Below, piece by piece: positions 24,368 through 36,720 of a stretch of 64,000 bases of DNA. The stretch is taken from positions 152,394 through 216,393 of the forward strand of contig CAJNOI010000128.1 of NCBI GenBank assembly GCA_905250115.1. The letters run 5' to 3'. The stretch comes from Adineta steineri. Its lineage: Eukaryota > Rotifera > Eurotatoria > Adinetida > Adinetidae. The position numbers and the translations under genes were made by a program. The notes beneath the pieces were generated by a model. The model saw only the letters and a program-made list of their open reading frames with translations, had not been told where the DNA came from and searched no databases. How positions within the stretch are numbered: the first letter of the stretch is position 1; the number at the start of each line of letters is the position of its first letter.

Positions 24368-27300
24368 CAGATTCATGTAAAAAAACTATATATATATATA
24401 TCTAGTAATTCATCTTTACATTTATTTTTGATACATATGAAGATAAATTTTGAAAGAAAGAAAACAATCATATATTATATTGTCTTAATGATTGATATCT
24501 AACCTTTTTAAATAAACATTCATATATAATTTTTGTATTTTGAAATATAATGTATGTAATCGATTCTATATATTTTTTCGATAAGAATGTTCACTGATTA
24601 ACATGAAGCTCATTCGAGCGATAAGTGTCAACTAATAATCATCAATATATATTTTTATAAAGCTTAAAATCATTAGATAAGATTTATTATATCAATAAAT
24701 GTTTGTTTTTTTTTCTCTAAGAATTATGCATCACAATCATTTTATACAAAATTCAATAGATGAACTTATCACTCCAATAACATGTAATTATAGCCTCGAG
24801 CATTATGAACATTTTTTTTTGATTAAAATAACTTTCGGATAAATTGATTAACAAATTTTCTAGATTTCAATATAATGCTTGAAAACATTATTCTAACTAA
24901 TCATTCCTCTTGAATAAAAAATATATTACGTAAATACTTCACATACATAAGCTGGGAACATTAATCTATTACTTCAACAATATCGACTATTTTCTTTGTC
25001 TATTTATATCTCATCTAAAAATATGACTTTTCAACAAGTCTGATTGAAGTACAATCAGCTTGAGTAATAATAAACGTCAATAGCAATTACTACTGTTCGT
25101 TATATTGTGCTTCTTTCATACATACAAAAGAAAAATTTAATATTGCAAAAACGATAATAACATTTACAAGTAACTTTAGTAATCTTTCTATTGAATTATT
25201 TCATAGAATCTTTAATAATATATACATAGAGAGAATACATTAAGATAGACGTTACACAAGAGTAAATCATGATTAAAAAGATAACTAATCTGTTAAATCA
25301 AAATTATATATTATTCATACAGGAAATTAGACGTTCATTTTAAGTAATATGCCTTCAAGTCATGTATTGCATTCATCGACATTATTAAAAAAAAAGACGT
25401 GTATTTATTGCTAATGGCATTATAGACAATAGACAGTTGCTTTTTACTTTGATCCAACGTTGTTAATCATTATAGACAAAAATACAAAATGATGATAATA
25501 ATCTACTACCAAAGTTCCGTAATATTACTCTTAACTATTCATCTGAAAGAAGACAACTGTTGTATAAAGATAAAATCATACTTTCAATCTATATATAAAT
25601 CGATTGTTTGAATGATTTCAGCTTAAGTTAAGCTGAAAAATAATTATGAAACAGAATATAAAAATTCAATTTTTGATACTTGAAAATCAAGTGATTCTTC
25701 TTAGTCACATAAGTTGTCATCACTTTCGACGTAATAAGAGAGATTGCTCGAGTACGTTAACACATAAAACAAAGGATTAAATGAATTTTTTTTTCGTTCA
25801 GTGTTACCTGTCAGATGAAAAACTAGATTTATAACAACGTTCGTCTTTCATTCTTCTCCTTTTCAATCAACAAGTAATTCCCTCACCATCAACACGCAAA
25901 AGAGTTAGGTCACTTCAATCGACTCCATAATCTTCTTCTACTTCATTCATTCGTTGTTAGTCAGTCTGAACATACAGGTGAAAGACAGAACACGCAAGTT
26001 TCTTTTTCACTATTTGACCATTAAGTGGACTCATTCTCGTGCTGCACGAAAGAACAGGAAACACTAGACGTATGTGTTGTTAGGATGGTAGGTGGTCGTC
26101 CATTAGGATGAGTAGCACTCGGGGTCATTCGAGTAGGCACCATCGACACTACATTTTTTTTCTCTCTCTCCCTCTCTCTTACTCAATGCTTGAGAGTCTA
26201 ACCATCATCATCATTATTACTTTACTCATTCTTTTTCACACGTCTAAGTCGTTCTTTTTTTTTCAATCATCTTAATCGTACCTCCTCCTTTTCATGATGT
26301 ACTTCATCGAGCAAAAATAAAATCGAATTATACGATATAACAGACATGCTATCGTATTATATTTATCGAACAATGAAATGTATAGATCATCTAGTTTCAT
26401 TCATTCATTTTTCTCTCTCCTATTCTCTTTCCTCTATTAAATGACAATCTACAGTTTATATACATATATATATATATACATGTAGAAGTAAGAAATGTTT
26501 GACCATTATCAAATCCTTTTTTTTCACCTCGCTTTCACGCTTAATTACTAAGGTAAATGATGAGTTCAATTCATATATATAGATAAAATTAGTTAGGTAG
26601 ACACGAGAACAAAAAGAAACTTTGATCATCAACAAAAAACTATGTATGTGATACACCTTTATAGATCGAACGATAACGTAATATAATGTTCATACATATG
26701 CCTACATGTCATTTACACGATCTTCCCATTTATTCATTCATTCATCCATTCAACACGTTTACTTCACTGCACAGGTTAATATATATATATATATATAATA
26801 TTTAATAACGTCAGAGAGATCTTGACATAAAAAATAACGAATGCTATATGTAACTAAGAATAGAATACTCATTTTTATATAAAGAACAAAGTTACGTGTA
26901 TCAATAAAACATAAAATCTTATGTTTTCATATAATGACAACTAAGATCCAATTACAAACATGAACGACTAACTTCTTTAATCACTTTTTGTTCGATTCAA
27001 CTTTACGATGAAATCAATTTTTCTTCTTCTTCTTCTTCTTTTTTTGCCTTTTGTGATTGCGTATATATGTACTCTCACGGGCTTCGCGCGTGCGTGAATG
27101 TTACTGCTCATTTTCTTTTTTTTTTTCTTTTTTTATATGATCGAGCATTCTCTGACCTCCTCCCATCTTTCTATATAAAAATATATATATATACCCACAT
27201 CTATATGATTACGTAATGTCGATCTTCTTTTGCTCTAAGCTACTGCTGTCTTTAATAGATGAATGTCTGAATCTGACTGCTGAGTTAGAATCAGTCTTCT

Positions 27301-28235
27301 TATCATCTAACGTGTAGAGCTTCTTTGTTTGATTCAACATTTTGTGTAATAGCAACAAAACAATGATATGTCAGACAGACACCAACAGAGTCTCTAATTA
27401 GTATTGATATTTCTATTTTGTTCTTTACAAGTGAATAGACGACTACAAGGTTTTATTATTTGTTCATTTAAAAATAGAGAGAATATCCTTGTCAACTTAA
27501 CAATTCCCCAAAGAGTTATTTCTGTTACTATGATTATTTGTTGATAGTACGTTTTTCTTTTTTCTTTTTGCTCTACAATATTTCTTTTCTTGCTTGGTTC
27601 GTTCTATTTCTTATTCTGTTTTGTCGCGTACGACGAGATGCCATTTTTAGTAGATGGATTTGTTCGTGCATGTGAGTGTATCGTCTTTATTGATCTTAAC
27701 ACGATGAGAAAAAATAGAAAAGAAGATAATTATTCAAGTGTATGGTAAGTAAAATAGATGACGAAGTATTTTATATCTGTATGCATACAAAATTTAAGAA
27801 AGAACGGCCTTGTTATTTCTTCTTTTGTTCAACTATAGAAATAATGTTCATTTACTACATCAAAGCTTGAGAATATATTTAAAACAATTACTATATTTGC
27901 ACATGCACGTAGTATGAAAATCAAATTAATACATCGTTGAATAGGCAAACATTCTTGAATAAGAATGTCTTTCCGTTCCCATGTTCATTTCTGTAATTAT
28001 ACCATGTCTAAGGTATCTCATCATCTAATTGGTGACATGTTCATTCTCTTTTTCTTGTGTGTCAAATTGAACAGCGACAGTTCATATATCCAGCTGTTAT
28101 AGAAAAGAAATTTTCTTTTCTTTTTTTTCTCTTATAGATCATTATTTTTTTCTCTCTTCTCTCTTTACCTTCATTTATATATATATATATATATATCGGA
28201 CGTATACATAAATACACATTTAATACAATAAGAAC
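24368..28235. other. Spacer of about 3.9 kb, no gene seen
   Basis: AT-rich non-coding DNA between CENPS and Frizzled. It contains pyrimidine-rich stretches near 26155-26190 and 27020-27135, several TA runs (26461, 26780, 27182, 28175) and a perfect short palindrome TTCAGCTTAAGTTAAGCTGAA near 25618-25638. No coding exon or RNA gene was recognised. Confidence 0.55.
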
Positions 28236-30792
28236 ATGAATCGATTATTCGAACAACAACTACTACTACTATTTTTCCTAATAATAACAAAGATTAGCTT
28301 AGCAAATGGCGAACAACAACCACAGCAACAACAGTGTCAAGCAATAACTTATTATGAATGTAAAAATATTGGATATAATCAAACATATTTGCCGAATAAA
28401 TTTAATCATCAAGATCAAAAAGATGTTGCACTTGTGGTAAGAATAGGAGAGAGCGAGAAAAAAAAACGATTTTTTGGTTATAATAATTACATCATATGAA
28501 TAACAAAATTAGTATATATCGATAATTGTTCATATTATCAAGTATGATAAGACTAACTTGTTTTTATCCGCCTACTAAAGTGCTAATCGATAGGTGCGAA
28601 TATGTGTATATATTGTATCCTGACAGCAAAGTCTTATTCTGACATTTGTCTGACCTTATAAATGATCTGACAAATAAACAATGTATATTATGATATCATT
28701 AGAAAAGAATGACTGTGTCAATAGAAGAAAAAAAGTATTTATGTCGAATGTTAAAAGGCTTCCGTTGGGAAATAGTTCAAATATTAGTTCATAGGATATA
28801 ATGAGTGAGTGTGAAATAACTACGTGTCAAATAAGAGCGAATATTTTTGATCAGATAAAAAACAAAATCATTGTTAATTTAGATCAATCAATTTACAGCT
28901 TTAATTGCTGTTGGATGTTCATCTGAACTTCGTTTTTTACTTTGTTCAATTTATATGCCATTATGTTTACCAAACTATTCTGAAACAATTCCACCATGTC
29001 GTGAAGTAAGAAGAAAAATAAAATTTTTTTATGTTTTCGTTCATTATTAATACTTTTCTATTAGGTTTGTGAACGAGTTCGTACACCATGTGAATCATAT
29101 TATACACGATATGGTTTCATATGGCCAGATGCATTAAAATGTGAACAATATCCATCGAGTAGTGAAAATTCTATTTGTATGGATCCAAGAAAAAATGAAG
29201 CATCATCATCGAAAAATCTACCTAAATTACCATCTTCTCGTTCTTCGTCATCTTCGTCTAAATCATCATGTTGTCAATGCAATACATCATTAGGCTATCG
29301 TCTTATTGATGATGAATCAATTCAACGATGTATTCCACCATGTTATTCACCCTATTTTTCTGATGAACAATCAAAATCAATGATGAATATGTGGTTAACT
29401 TTCTTAAGTTCATTATGTGCAATATCATGTGCATTTGTTTTATTAACATTTTTTATTGATATTACAAGATTTAAATATCCACAACGTCCAATTATATTTT
29501 TGGCATTATGTTATTTTTTTGTTTCATGTGGTTATTTAATACGTTTAGGATTAGGACATGAAAATGTTGCATGTCGATTAGAAAATAAGGTAAATACATT
29601 TATGATATAATAAAACAAAAATCATCTGAAAGGAATATAACATACCCCCCCCCCCTCATAATAAAAGGCGCGGGCTCTTGTATTATGGTTCCGAAACTTG
29701 CACCTTTTTTTGTGGAAAAAGCGCCCTACCCCCGTACGGCGATTTTTGCTCCTACGGGGGATTTAATAAGAATAGACTTTCTGACGTAACAACTAATATC
29801 TTTTCAGAATGTGGTTTCTTTACGATTAAATTTTTCTTATTTTAAGGCTGATTTAACATCTTATGTTCAACTTGTTCGTGTATCAGGTCCATCAAATTGT
29901 GCATTTGTTTTTGTATTAACATATTTTTTTTGGTATGGCTTCATCTATATGGTGGGTAATATTAACATTAACATGGTTTCTTGCTGCAGGCTTTAAATGG
30001 TCATCAGAAGCAATAGCTCATTATTCACTTTATTATCATCTTATTGCATGGCTTTTACCATGTTTACAAACAATAGCAATTCTTATGTTAAATGGTATTG
30101 ATGGTGATCCCATAAGTGGTATATGTTATGTTGGACATACAGATTCATCAATGTTACGTGGTTTTGTTATTTTACCATTAATTGCATTTTTAACAATCGG
30201 AACAATATTTTTATTAGGTGGTTTAATAAGTTTAATGCGTATAAGAAATGTAATGAAAAATCAAGATCGTACAAAAACAAATAAATTAGAAAAACTAATG
30301 GTACGAATTGGTTTATATTCAATTCTTTATACTGTTCCAGCAACTTTTGTAAGAATTCTTTTTTTTGTAATTTTATATACGATTGATGATTTTGTTTTTG
30401 TTAAGGTTATTGGAATTTATTTTTATGAACTTCATTATCGTTTAGCATGGGAAGAAAATCTTCATTGTAATAATTGTCCTAATCGATCATATTCATCATG
30501 GACAAATCAACCAAATTTTACAATTTATATGGGAAAATATTTTTTCTTATTAATTGTTGGTATAACAACAGGTTTATGGATTAATTTAAATAGTAAAACA
30601 ATTTTATCATGGAAAAATTTTTTTTGTCGTTGTTTATGTTGTAAACCTACACATGAAAATCATCATTATCATTATGCAAATCATCGTGGAAGAGATGATT
30701 ACGGAATAAATTATTCTTATAAACATACAAAAATTAATGGAAGTAAATATTCATTACCATCATCAAAACAAATGCCTTTAGTACATGTATAA
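28236..30792 (+). CDS. Frizzled Wnt receptor, 4 exons, one frame break
   Basis: Frizzleds are seven-pass plasma-membrane receptors for Wnt. Exons: 28236-28436, 28883-29005, 29065-29589, 29808-30792; 610 residues after repair. A signal peptide spans about residues 1-25. The cysteine-rich domain has all ten cysteines (from CQAITYYEC, through GCSSELRFLLCSIYMPLC and PPCREVCERVRTPCE, to ICMDP). A serine-rich linker follows, then seven hydrophobic segments with MASSIWWVILTLTWFLAAG (TM3) and VGITTGLW (TM7). The Dishevelled-binding KTxxxW is KTILSW. The C-tail is Cys/His-rich and ends PLVHV. Within YFFGMASS the T run 29924-29931 is one base too long, so the literal frame fails between TM2 and TM3. 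I do not assign a vertebrate subtype. The start is the first ATG and gives a good signal peptide. Confidence 0.94.
29642..29765. repeat. GC-rich insertion with poly-C in a Frizzled intron
   Basis: A run of about 13 C is followed by GC-rich sequence with a short stem CCCCCGTA...TACGGGGG (about 29731-29763), unlike the AT-rich intron around it. It is probably a decayed short element. No target duplication was found. Confidence 0.45.
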
Positions 30793-32308
30793 AGTGTTTT
30801 GTTTTCTCTCTCTTTTGTTTCTCATTCCAATGTATTTTGTTGTTGTGCATTTTTTTGTTAATATCCCTCCCTATTAATCCTATTTGTGTGTATGCGTGGT
30901 TTTTTTTCTATTTTTATAATAAAAAAATTGAAGAAGATTAATACGTTTTTTTTTTGAAGAAAATTATAATTGTCGATAGTATTGACATGGATTAGATACA
31001 CAGATGTATGTATGTAACAAGGATAAGCAATTGATAGGAAAGATACATGTATATACAATGTAGCGCTAAGGGTGATAATTGGATTGATGTAACAATGTAA
31101 TTTGTATTGGACATGAGGATAATTGAATTAGAAGCATGTCAACTGGAATGAAAAGATATGTTAATAAGATAGAAATATTGATGCATATGTCCTTGGATTT
31201 GATTGCAAACAATAGATTTTGCTATTATAAGAGTTAATATGTACCAATGTTGTTTAGAGATAGCCTTGATTGAAAATATAAATTTTGACAACCTCTTCAT
31301 AACATCAAAAGATGTATTTTAGAATGAATCAAGAGTTTTTACATAATCTTATTTCGTAATTGAGAAAATCTTTTAAGTATATAATGAATGCTGTCTACGC
31401 AAAATTTCTGTAATGAAAAATTATTGCAATTAGGAAAGTGCGACTCTATATTTTATAAAAGTAGACTTAACTGTAATTTTTTTTGCGTATAAATAGAAAA
31501 TCTAATAATCATTCAATCCTAGCTTATCGTTACCGATGATTTAACAGTTGGTTTCTGGAGTTTTTGTAGAATAAATTCAGAAATGAACAACTTTGAGTAT
31601 ATAATGCGACTTCAGATCCTTTGATAACATTATGGGATATTTCAGGAAATAGACAAGTCGACGATGAATAATGGAATTTCTGTCTCGTCATTAGAATTTT
31701 TCAATAGCATTGTAGAGATGAATGAATAGTTTATATGCACACATCATGGTTTTGTTTTATTGGTATTTAACAGATCGTCGGTATTCTGGTTGTCAATTTT
31801 TTTCATTTAAAGTGAAATGTTATTGAAATCTCTTATGAAACAGGTATCAGACAATCTATATTACCATTGGTCATGTATAAGACTTACGACTAGGAAGTAT
31901 AATGAAATATATACAATCAAATTCCGTAGAAAAAAAGAAGAAAATTTATTTTTGATTGTAAGGCTTATATCAATGAAACTACTGTCTATACTTAATGTAT
32001 TCTTCAATCACCAATTATAATTAGAACAATCCTTTAGCTTTCTTTTTTTTAGAAAAAATGTGTCACAACTCGTAATACTATAATCAAACTGATAGTCACG
32101 ACACAGAAAGAGAATCTCAATTAATAATTGGATATGCCAGTATTCTTGTCAGATCGTGCTTAATACATAAGGATTTGCTTTAAGCTTAAATTTGGTTGAT
32201 GTAAGGTACACGGTATGTACTGAAAATGCCGAATGAATGGAAAATAATGTTTTATGAGGAAGATGAACAAAAAAGAGCATATATATATATATTAGTATAG
32301 GAAATTAA

Positions 32309-32377
32309 GGTGTCGGTGCGAGTCCGAGTGTCGGCGTTTTTATTCTTATTCTACCTACACCTACATCCACACCCTCA
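32309..32377. repeat. Degraded G-rich/C-rich hairpin repeat
   Basis: GGTGTCGGTGCGAGTCCGAG, then TTTTATTCTTATTCT, then CTACACCTACATCCACACCC: same order and spacing as the telomere-like hairpin at 22986-23055, but with several substitutions. The trailing CCTCAG is shared by both. Confidence 0.6.
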
Positions 32378-32463
32378 GTATCGTTTAATAATGACATCTC
32401 AAAATTTTCGACATTTTCTACGATCAACATTATTTTCTTCGATGAATTTTTGCGTCGATATGT

Positions 32464-32680
32464 AGGGGAAAACAGCGGACTTCAGGACTTCGAAAGACTT
32501 CAGGAAACTTTGATAGACTTCAAAAGATTTCAAGAGACTTCACAAAACTTCAATAGGCTTCTAAGACTTCATGAGACTTTATGCATGAAGTCTCTGTTGT
32601 TTATTTCTCGTCTCCTCGTGGAATACATGAATACATAGAAATTCTAGAAGACTTCAGGCGTGAAGTCTCTGTTGTTTCTC
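32464..32680 (+). repeat. GACTTCA-motif repeat, copy A
   Basis: Starts GGGGAAAACAGCGGACTTCA and carries many spaced copies of GACTTCA (agacttcaa, aagacttca). Two palindromic joints follow: TTTATGCATGAAGTC and GACTTCAGGCGTGAAGTC, each trailed by TCTGTTGTTT. The same sequence occurs in opposite orientation at 55010-55236. It is non-coding and lies between Frizzled and Nanos. Confidence 0.85.
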
Positions 32681-33314
32681 TCTCGGTCGATATTCATTTT
32701 TCGACCTGTTTTCTTTCGGCGTTTTTACTGTAAATCTAGGTACACATTTCGAAGAATCCAATATTCTATTGATTAGAGAACCGATATTATTGTTTCCGAA
32801 AAATCTTTAATATAATAATCATTAAAATATTCATATAATAATCATTCTTCATTTATTTTATTGTCAATCATATGTTCTTTTTTTTTCATCTGACTTTTTT
32901 CATGAATTAAAACAAAAAAAGAAAAACGTACTGCAACAATTTCTTGACTCAAAATTTGAGACAATAAACACAAGAATAAACGAAAAGAAAAACCACACAC
33001 TTATACATAGACAAATAACTCTCTCACATAAAACATACACATATACAACGGAACAAAAAGAAAAAAAGAGAAACATTGCCACTGACGAAATTTTTGATTT
33101 TAGTGGACTTTATCAATCAACAATAATATAATAACAACAAGTGACAAGAGAAAGAATTATTATTTTGAATAGAAGAAAATTATTAATAATATGATATATG
33201 CGGAAAGACAAAAACTAATATATTTATCGTTTCTACATTAGAGTATACACAAGAAATATTTGTATTGGCACACCAAAAAAAAAACAACATTTTAAGTTCC
33301 TATTATTAGAATTT

Positions 33315-34354
33315 TTAATCAAAAACATTACCAAGTAATTGACTAGTACCAGGTGATTGATGTAATGGACAATAACGTAATGTATGTGCTAAATCACCAG
33401 TAGCACCACATTTTGGACATACATAAGCACGAAGTATTGGACAAAGTATTGTTCCAGCTCCATTACGTAACATATGTGAACGATAAACTTCAAATGATTC
33501 ACCATTTTCAAAACAAAATTTACATTTCATTTTAATACCTAACATAAAATACAAAGCACGAGCATCTGTTACTTGTTTAGTCATATCTTAAACAAAAAAA
33601 ATCAAAAAAATCTATTAATGTTAAATTATTTCTTTTTTTTCTTACCAATTTGTGCTCGTTTAGCAATAAATTTTTTATTTCCATTTGAATCATTTGTATC
33701 ATCGGAATCAGAAAATATATTCATATGATCATGAGATGTTGTTAGAGATGTTGATGGTGGTGAATAATCAATTAAATTTGTTAAATCTGTAAATTGATGA
33801 TGTGAAAATGGACTATGCATTGTTCGAGTAGTTTGTGGTAAACAATGACTAGAAATATAAAATTTATAATATTTTCAAAAAAATGAAGAAGTTTTACCGT
33901 GATAGAAAATTTGTATGTTGACATTGTTGTTGTTCTTTATGATTATTACTACTCATAGCTGAACGAAGATATTGATGTGCTAAATTATTTGATGAACCTG
34001 TACAAAGTAATGGCGATGTATCACCAAAATCTGAATCGAGTCCTGGTGATGATAAATAATCATTTTCATTAAATAATCGAGCAATATTTGTAGATGAAGA
34101 CATCATTCCAGAACCCATTGGTGGTGTAGTTAAAACTTTTTCCATCATACCACGTACAACATTAGCAGCAGCAAATGATACCGGTGCATTACTACCCGTT
34201 GAACCTGATGACGAATTTGATATTGAAGAACCGGTTGACATTGTTGATAAAGCAGTTATATTATTATTCAATATCGATTGATAAGAACCTAGTAATAATT
34301 TGTTTAAAAAAGAATATATATATAAATGTATGTTTTCTACGTACTTATTGACAT
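33315..34354 (-). CDS. nanos: Nanos zinc-finger translational repressor, 4 exons
   Basis: Nanos acts with Pumilio to repress mRNAs in the germ line. Exons (minus): 34354-34345 (only 10 nt), 34288-33898, 33848-33646, 33586-33315; 291 residues. The C-terminal domain has the two CCHC fingers: [17 protein letters not shown], then [20 protein letters not shown], then HTLRYCPL. All eight metal ligands are present. The rest is Ser/Asn-rich and disordered, as usual. The 10-nt first exon ATGTCAATAA followed by GTACGT is my model: it supplies an ATG in frame (MSISSYQS). Otherwise translation would start at the ATG for STMSTG, 11 codons further in. TTTAG 9 bases before the ATG may be a trans-splice acceptor. 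Confidence 0.93.
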
Positions 34355-35306
34355 TTTTTTAAACTAAATTTAAATCGATTTATACTGCTAGATATTGTAT
34401 ATGCTCGATGAATATAAAAAAAAACGAACTGATTTAATTTATTCTCGAAAGAAAATCGTCGAACACGAGAGAAGAAGAAGAAGAGAAAAGAAGATTCACT
34501 ATCACTCTCCCATAGTATTATGTTAGGCAGAGAATCAAGGATAAATATAATGCACGTGTAAATCACTTGATAAACAAACAATAGTCGGGAAAATTCAATC
34601 GAGGGTTTATATTAAAGATACAATAGAATTCTTATATTTAAATAATATAGATGATTCGAAAAACAGTTTGATCAGTCCTTGTAATTAAATTTGAGTTTGA
34701 TTACAACATCATTATAATCGAAAATTCTGCTGTGTTCGTTGAAATCTCATGATTAGAATATATCTAATAATTGAATGACAAGTATGAATATCTATATAAG
34801 TGCAACTTGAAAAAGAACCTGGATCAATAAGAATTTTTGTTATAAAAAAAGGTAATATATATATACTTATAAACGTCAGCTGTCTGCACTTCGAATTTTC
34901 TATTCAAAACTTTGTTTAAACTAGTAATTAATACATTTTTCCTTTCTTGCGAATCAAAAAGATACCAACATATTTAACCTCATGCTCGATTGTTACAGTC
35001 ATGATTTCGAATTTCTTAGCAACCAACTTTTATTTCAATAAGAATCGAAAAACTGATTTTGTCGGAAGTAACTTTAGTGTATTCTGTTCTATTTAAAAAG
35101 CATTCGAAATTTGTTTTTGATCATTGTCACCATATTGAAATAAAATAAATAATGCTTTATAATTTATTATTTATTCTTAATACAAAATATGTGATAATTT
35201 AAAAAGAAAAATATGAATCAGGTTAAGCTTTCTTTCGCATAAAATTGTTTTTTTTTTCTTATCAAAGTTTATAAATAATAACGTGCGTATATATTCATTA
35301 ATGTGT
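34355..35306. other. Non-coding stretch between Nanos and the 122-residue gene
   Basis: About 950 bp of AT-rich sequence. Frames on the minus strand here are low-complexity Phe/Lys/Asn strings without family features. Nothing else was recognised. Confidence 0.5.
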
Positions 35307-35793
35307 TTACCATTGTTGCTTATATTCAGTCGACTAGAATAAAAAAAAAGTAAAAATAATTTTCCTAGGTAGATATTCAATAAAATAACATACACTAAAT
35401 CGACTAGTAAGTATAGGATCTTTATAAAATCGTCGTGGTGTAGCATTTGCTCCTGGTCCAGCTGTTGTTTTTGGTCGACTAATAAGATTTAATAGTAAAA
35501 AGAAAATTATTTTTGTTATAAAAAAAAAATATTTACGGATAAATATCTCGACTACGTTCGAATGAAACTGGTACACTATCATCTAATATCATCATATGCA
35601 TAGGAGTACATGTGCATCGCATACGATTATCTTCATGATGAAATGAACGAGTAGGAAGATTGAATGGTTGTAATGGTTGATATTGTATTTGTCGAACTGG
35701 TTTAGCCATTTCATGCGGATTTCGATGAGATTGACGTCGTTCAATAGCACGTTGACGACGTTTTGCTTCGTAAAATTGTGCTTCCATACTCAT
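35307..35793 (-). CDS. Unrecognised small basic protein, 3 exons, 122 residues
   Basis: Exons (minus): 35793-35537, 35478-35394, 35333-35307. Splice phases 2 then 0 close exactly and end in STEYKQQW and TAA. The protein starts MSMEAQFYEAKRRQRAIERR, a basic helix, then MAKPVRQIQYQPLQPFN, MRCTCTPMHMM, PRRFYKDPILTSRFS and the terminal STEYKQQW. There is no signal peptide or membrane segment. Codon use matches the neighbours and the exon joins are canonical, so it is probably real. CGTTTGATTTTTAG precedes a 27-nt leader before the ATG and could be a trans-splice acceptor. The short basic helix plus aromatic C-terminus recalls small axonemal or microtubule-associated proteins, but this is only an impression and no family is assigned. 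Confidence 0.65.
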
Positions 35794-36221
35794 GATTGCT
35801 GTTTGTTGCTTAACTCTCAACTAAAAATCAAACGAAATGACAAAAAAACAACTAACACTTTTCTTTCTCTTTTTTCTCTCTTTTTATAATGCTATTATGC
35901 ATTACTGTGAAACAAAAGAAAACAAAACACAGATGTCTGGCTTTCTTTTTATTGTTGCTATTCAAATGTATTCTTAAGTGTGGGTCAACAAAAACAAGAG
36001 TTTGTTTTCATCATTCTGCTTTAAAAACAACTATCTTATTGATAGATGAGAACATTTCAGATTGTTTGGTTAATGAATTTTTAAATTCCATAGTTGTTTT
36101 GGACTTTTCTTAAGTGATTATTTTTTTATGTATATATTTTGAAAAGAGATCGAATATTTTTCTACGTTCTGATTGATAAATGTAAGATAGATTTTCATGA
36201 GAAAATCAAAAGAATTGACTA

Positions 36222-36581
36222 CTCTCTTTCCCATAGAGAAGAGTCTTACAAACATAAATTGTCTACGTGTGTGTCCGCACTTCATTGATCGATCGAAGAC
36301 TAATTTTGAAACAAAAACGATGGGTTTCAATAAACTTTGATCGAGATCGAGGAACACCAATCTGATGTTAGTTGTTTAAAATTTCTTTTAGGATCGTTTT
36401 TTTTACACAAATGAACAGTTTTCTACAATACAAGATATTTTTTATAAGAGTTATCAAGATCGAGAAACTCAAAATGTGAAGTCGATGTTTGAAATTGTTT
36501 GAATAAATAGTTTACTGGTAGTGAAGACACATCGTTTCTACGAGAAAGAGTTAAGCAAGTCTCTAAACGAGCGTTACTTGT
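36222..36581 (+). repeat. CGTTACTTGT-family repeat, copy 1
   Basis: Begins CTCTCTTTCCCATAGAGAAG, contains AACATAAATTGTCTACGTGT and GTGTGTCCGCA, and ends TTTCTACGAGAAAGAGTTAA ... ACGAGCGTTACTTGT. It lies between the NMDA-type receptor and the 122-residue gene. It is closest in its interior to copy 3 at 46316-46650 (shared GATCGAGATCGAGGAACAC), so these two form a subfamily. Confidence 0.85.
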
Positions 36582-36720
36582 GAAATAGAGTTCATTTAAG
36601 TTATATTCTTTTATTGATTTACAATTTAATGACTATCTATCCATACATTGGATGAATAGCTACTATCCACAAAAATATGTATATAACATAGCACCAATAA
36701 TATATATACGAAATAAATAT

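Larger units (their letters stand above)
30793..33314. other. Spacer of about 2.5 kb with two repeat insertions
   Basis: The Frizzled 3' region and the Nanos 3' region converge here. Apart from the repeats at 32309-32377 and 32464-32680, only AT-rich sequence with short chance frames is seen. Confidence 0.55.
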
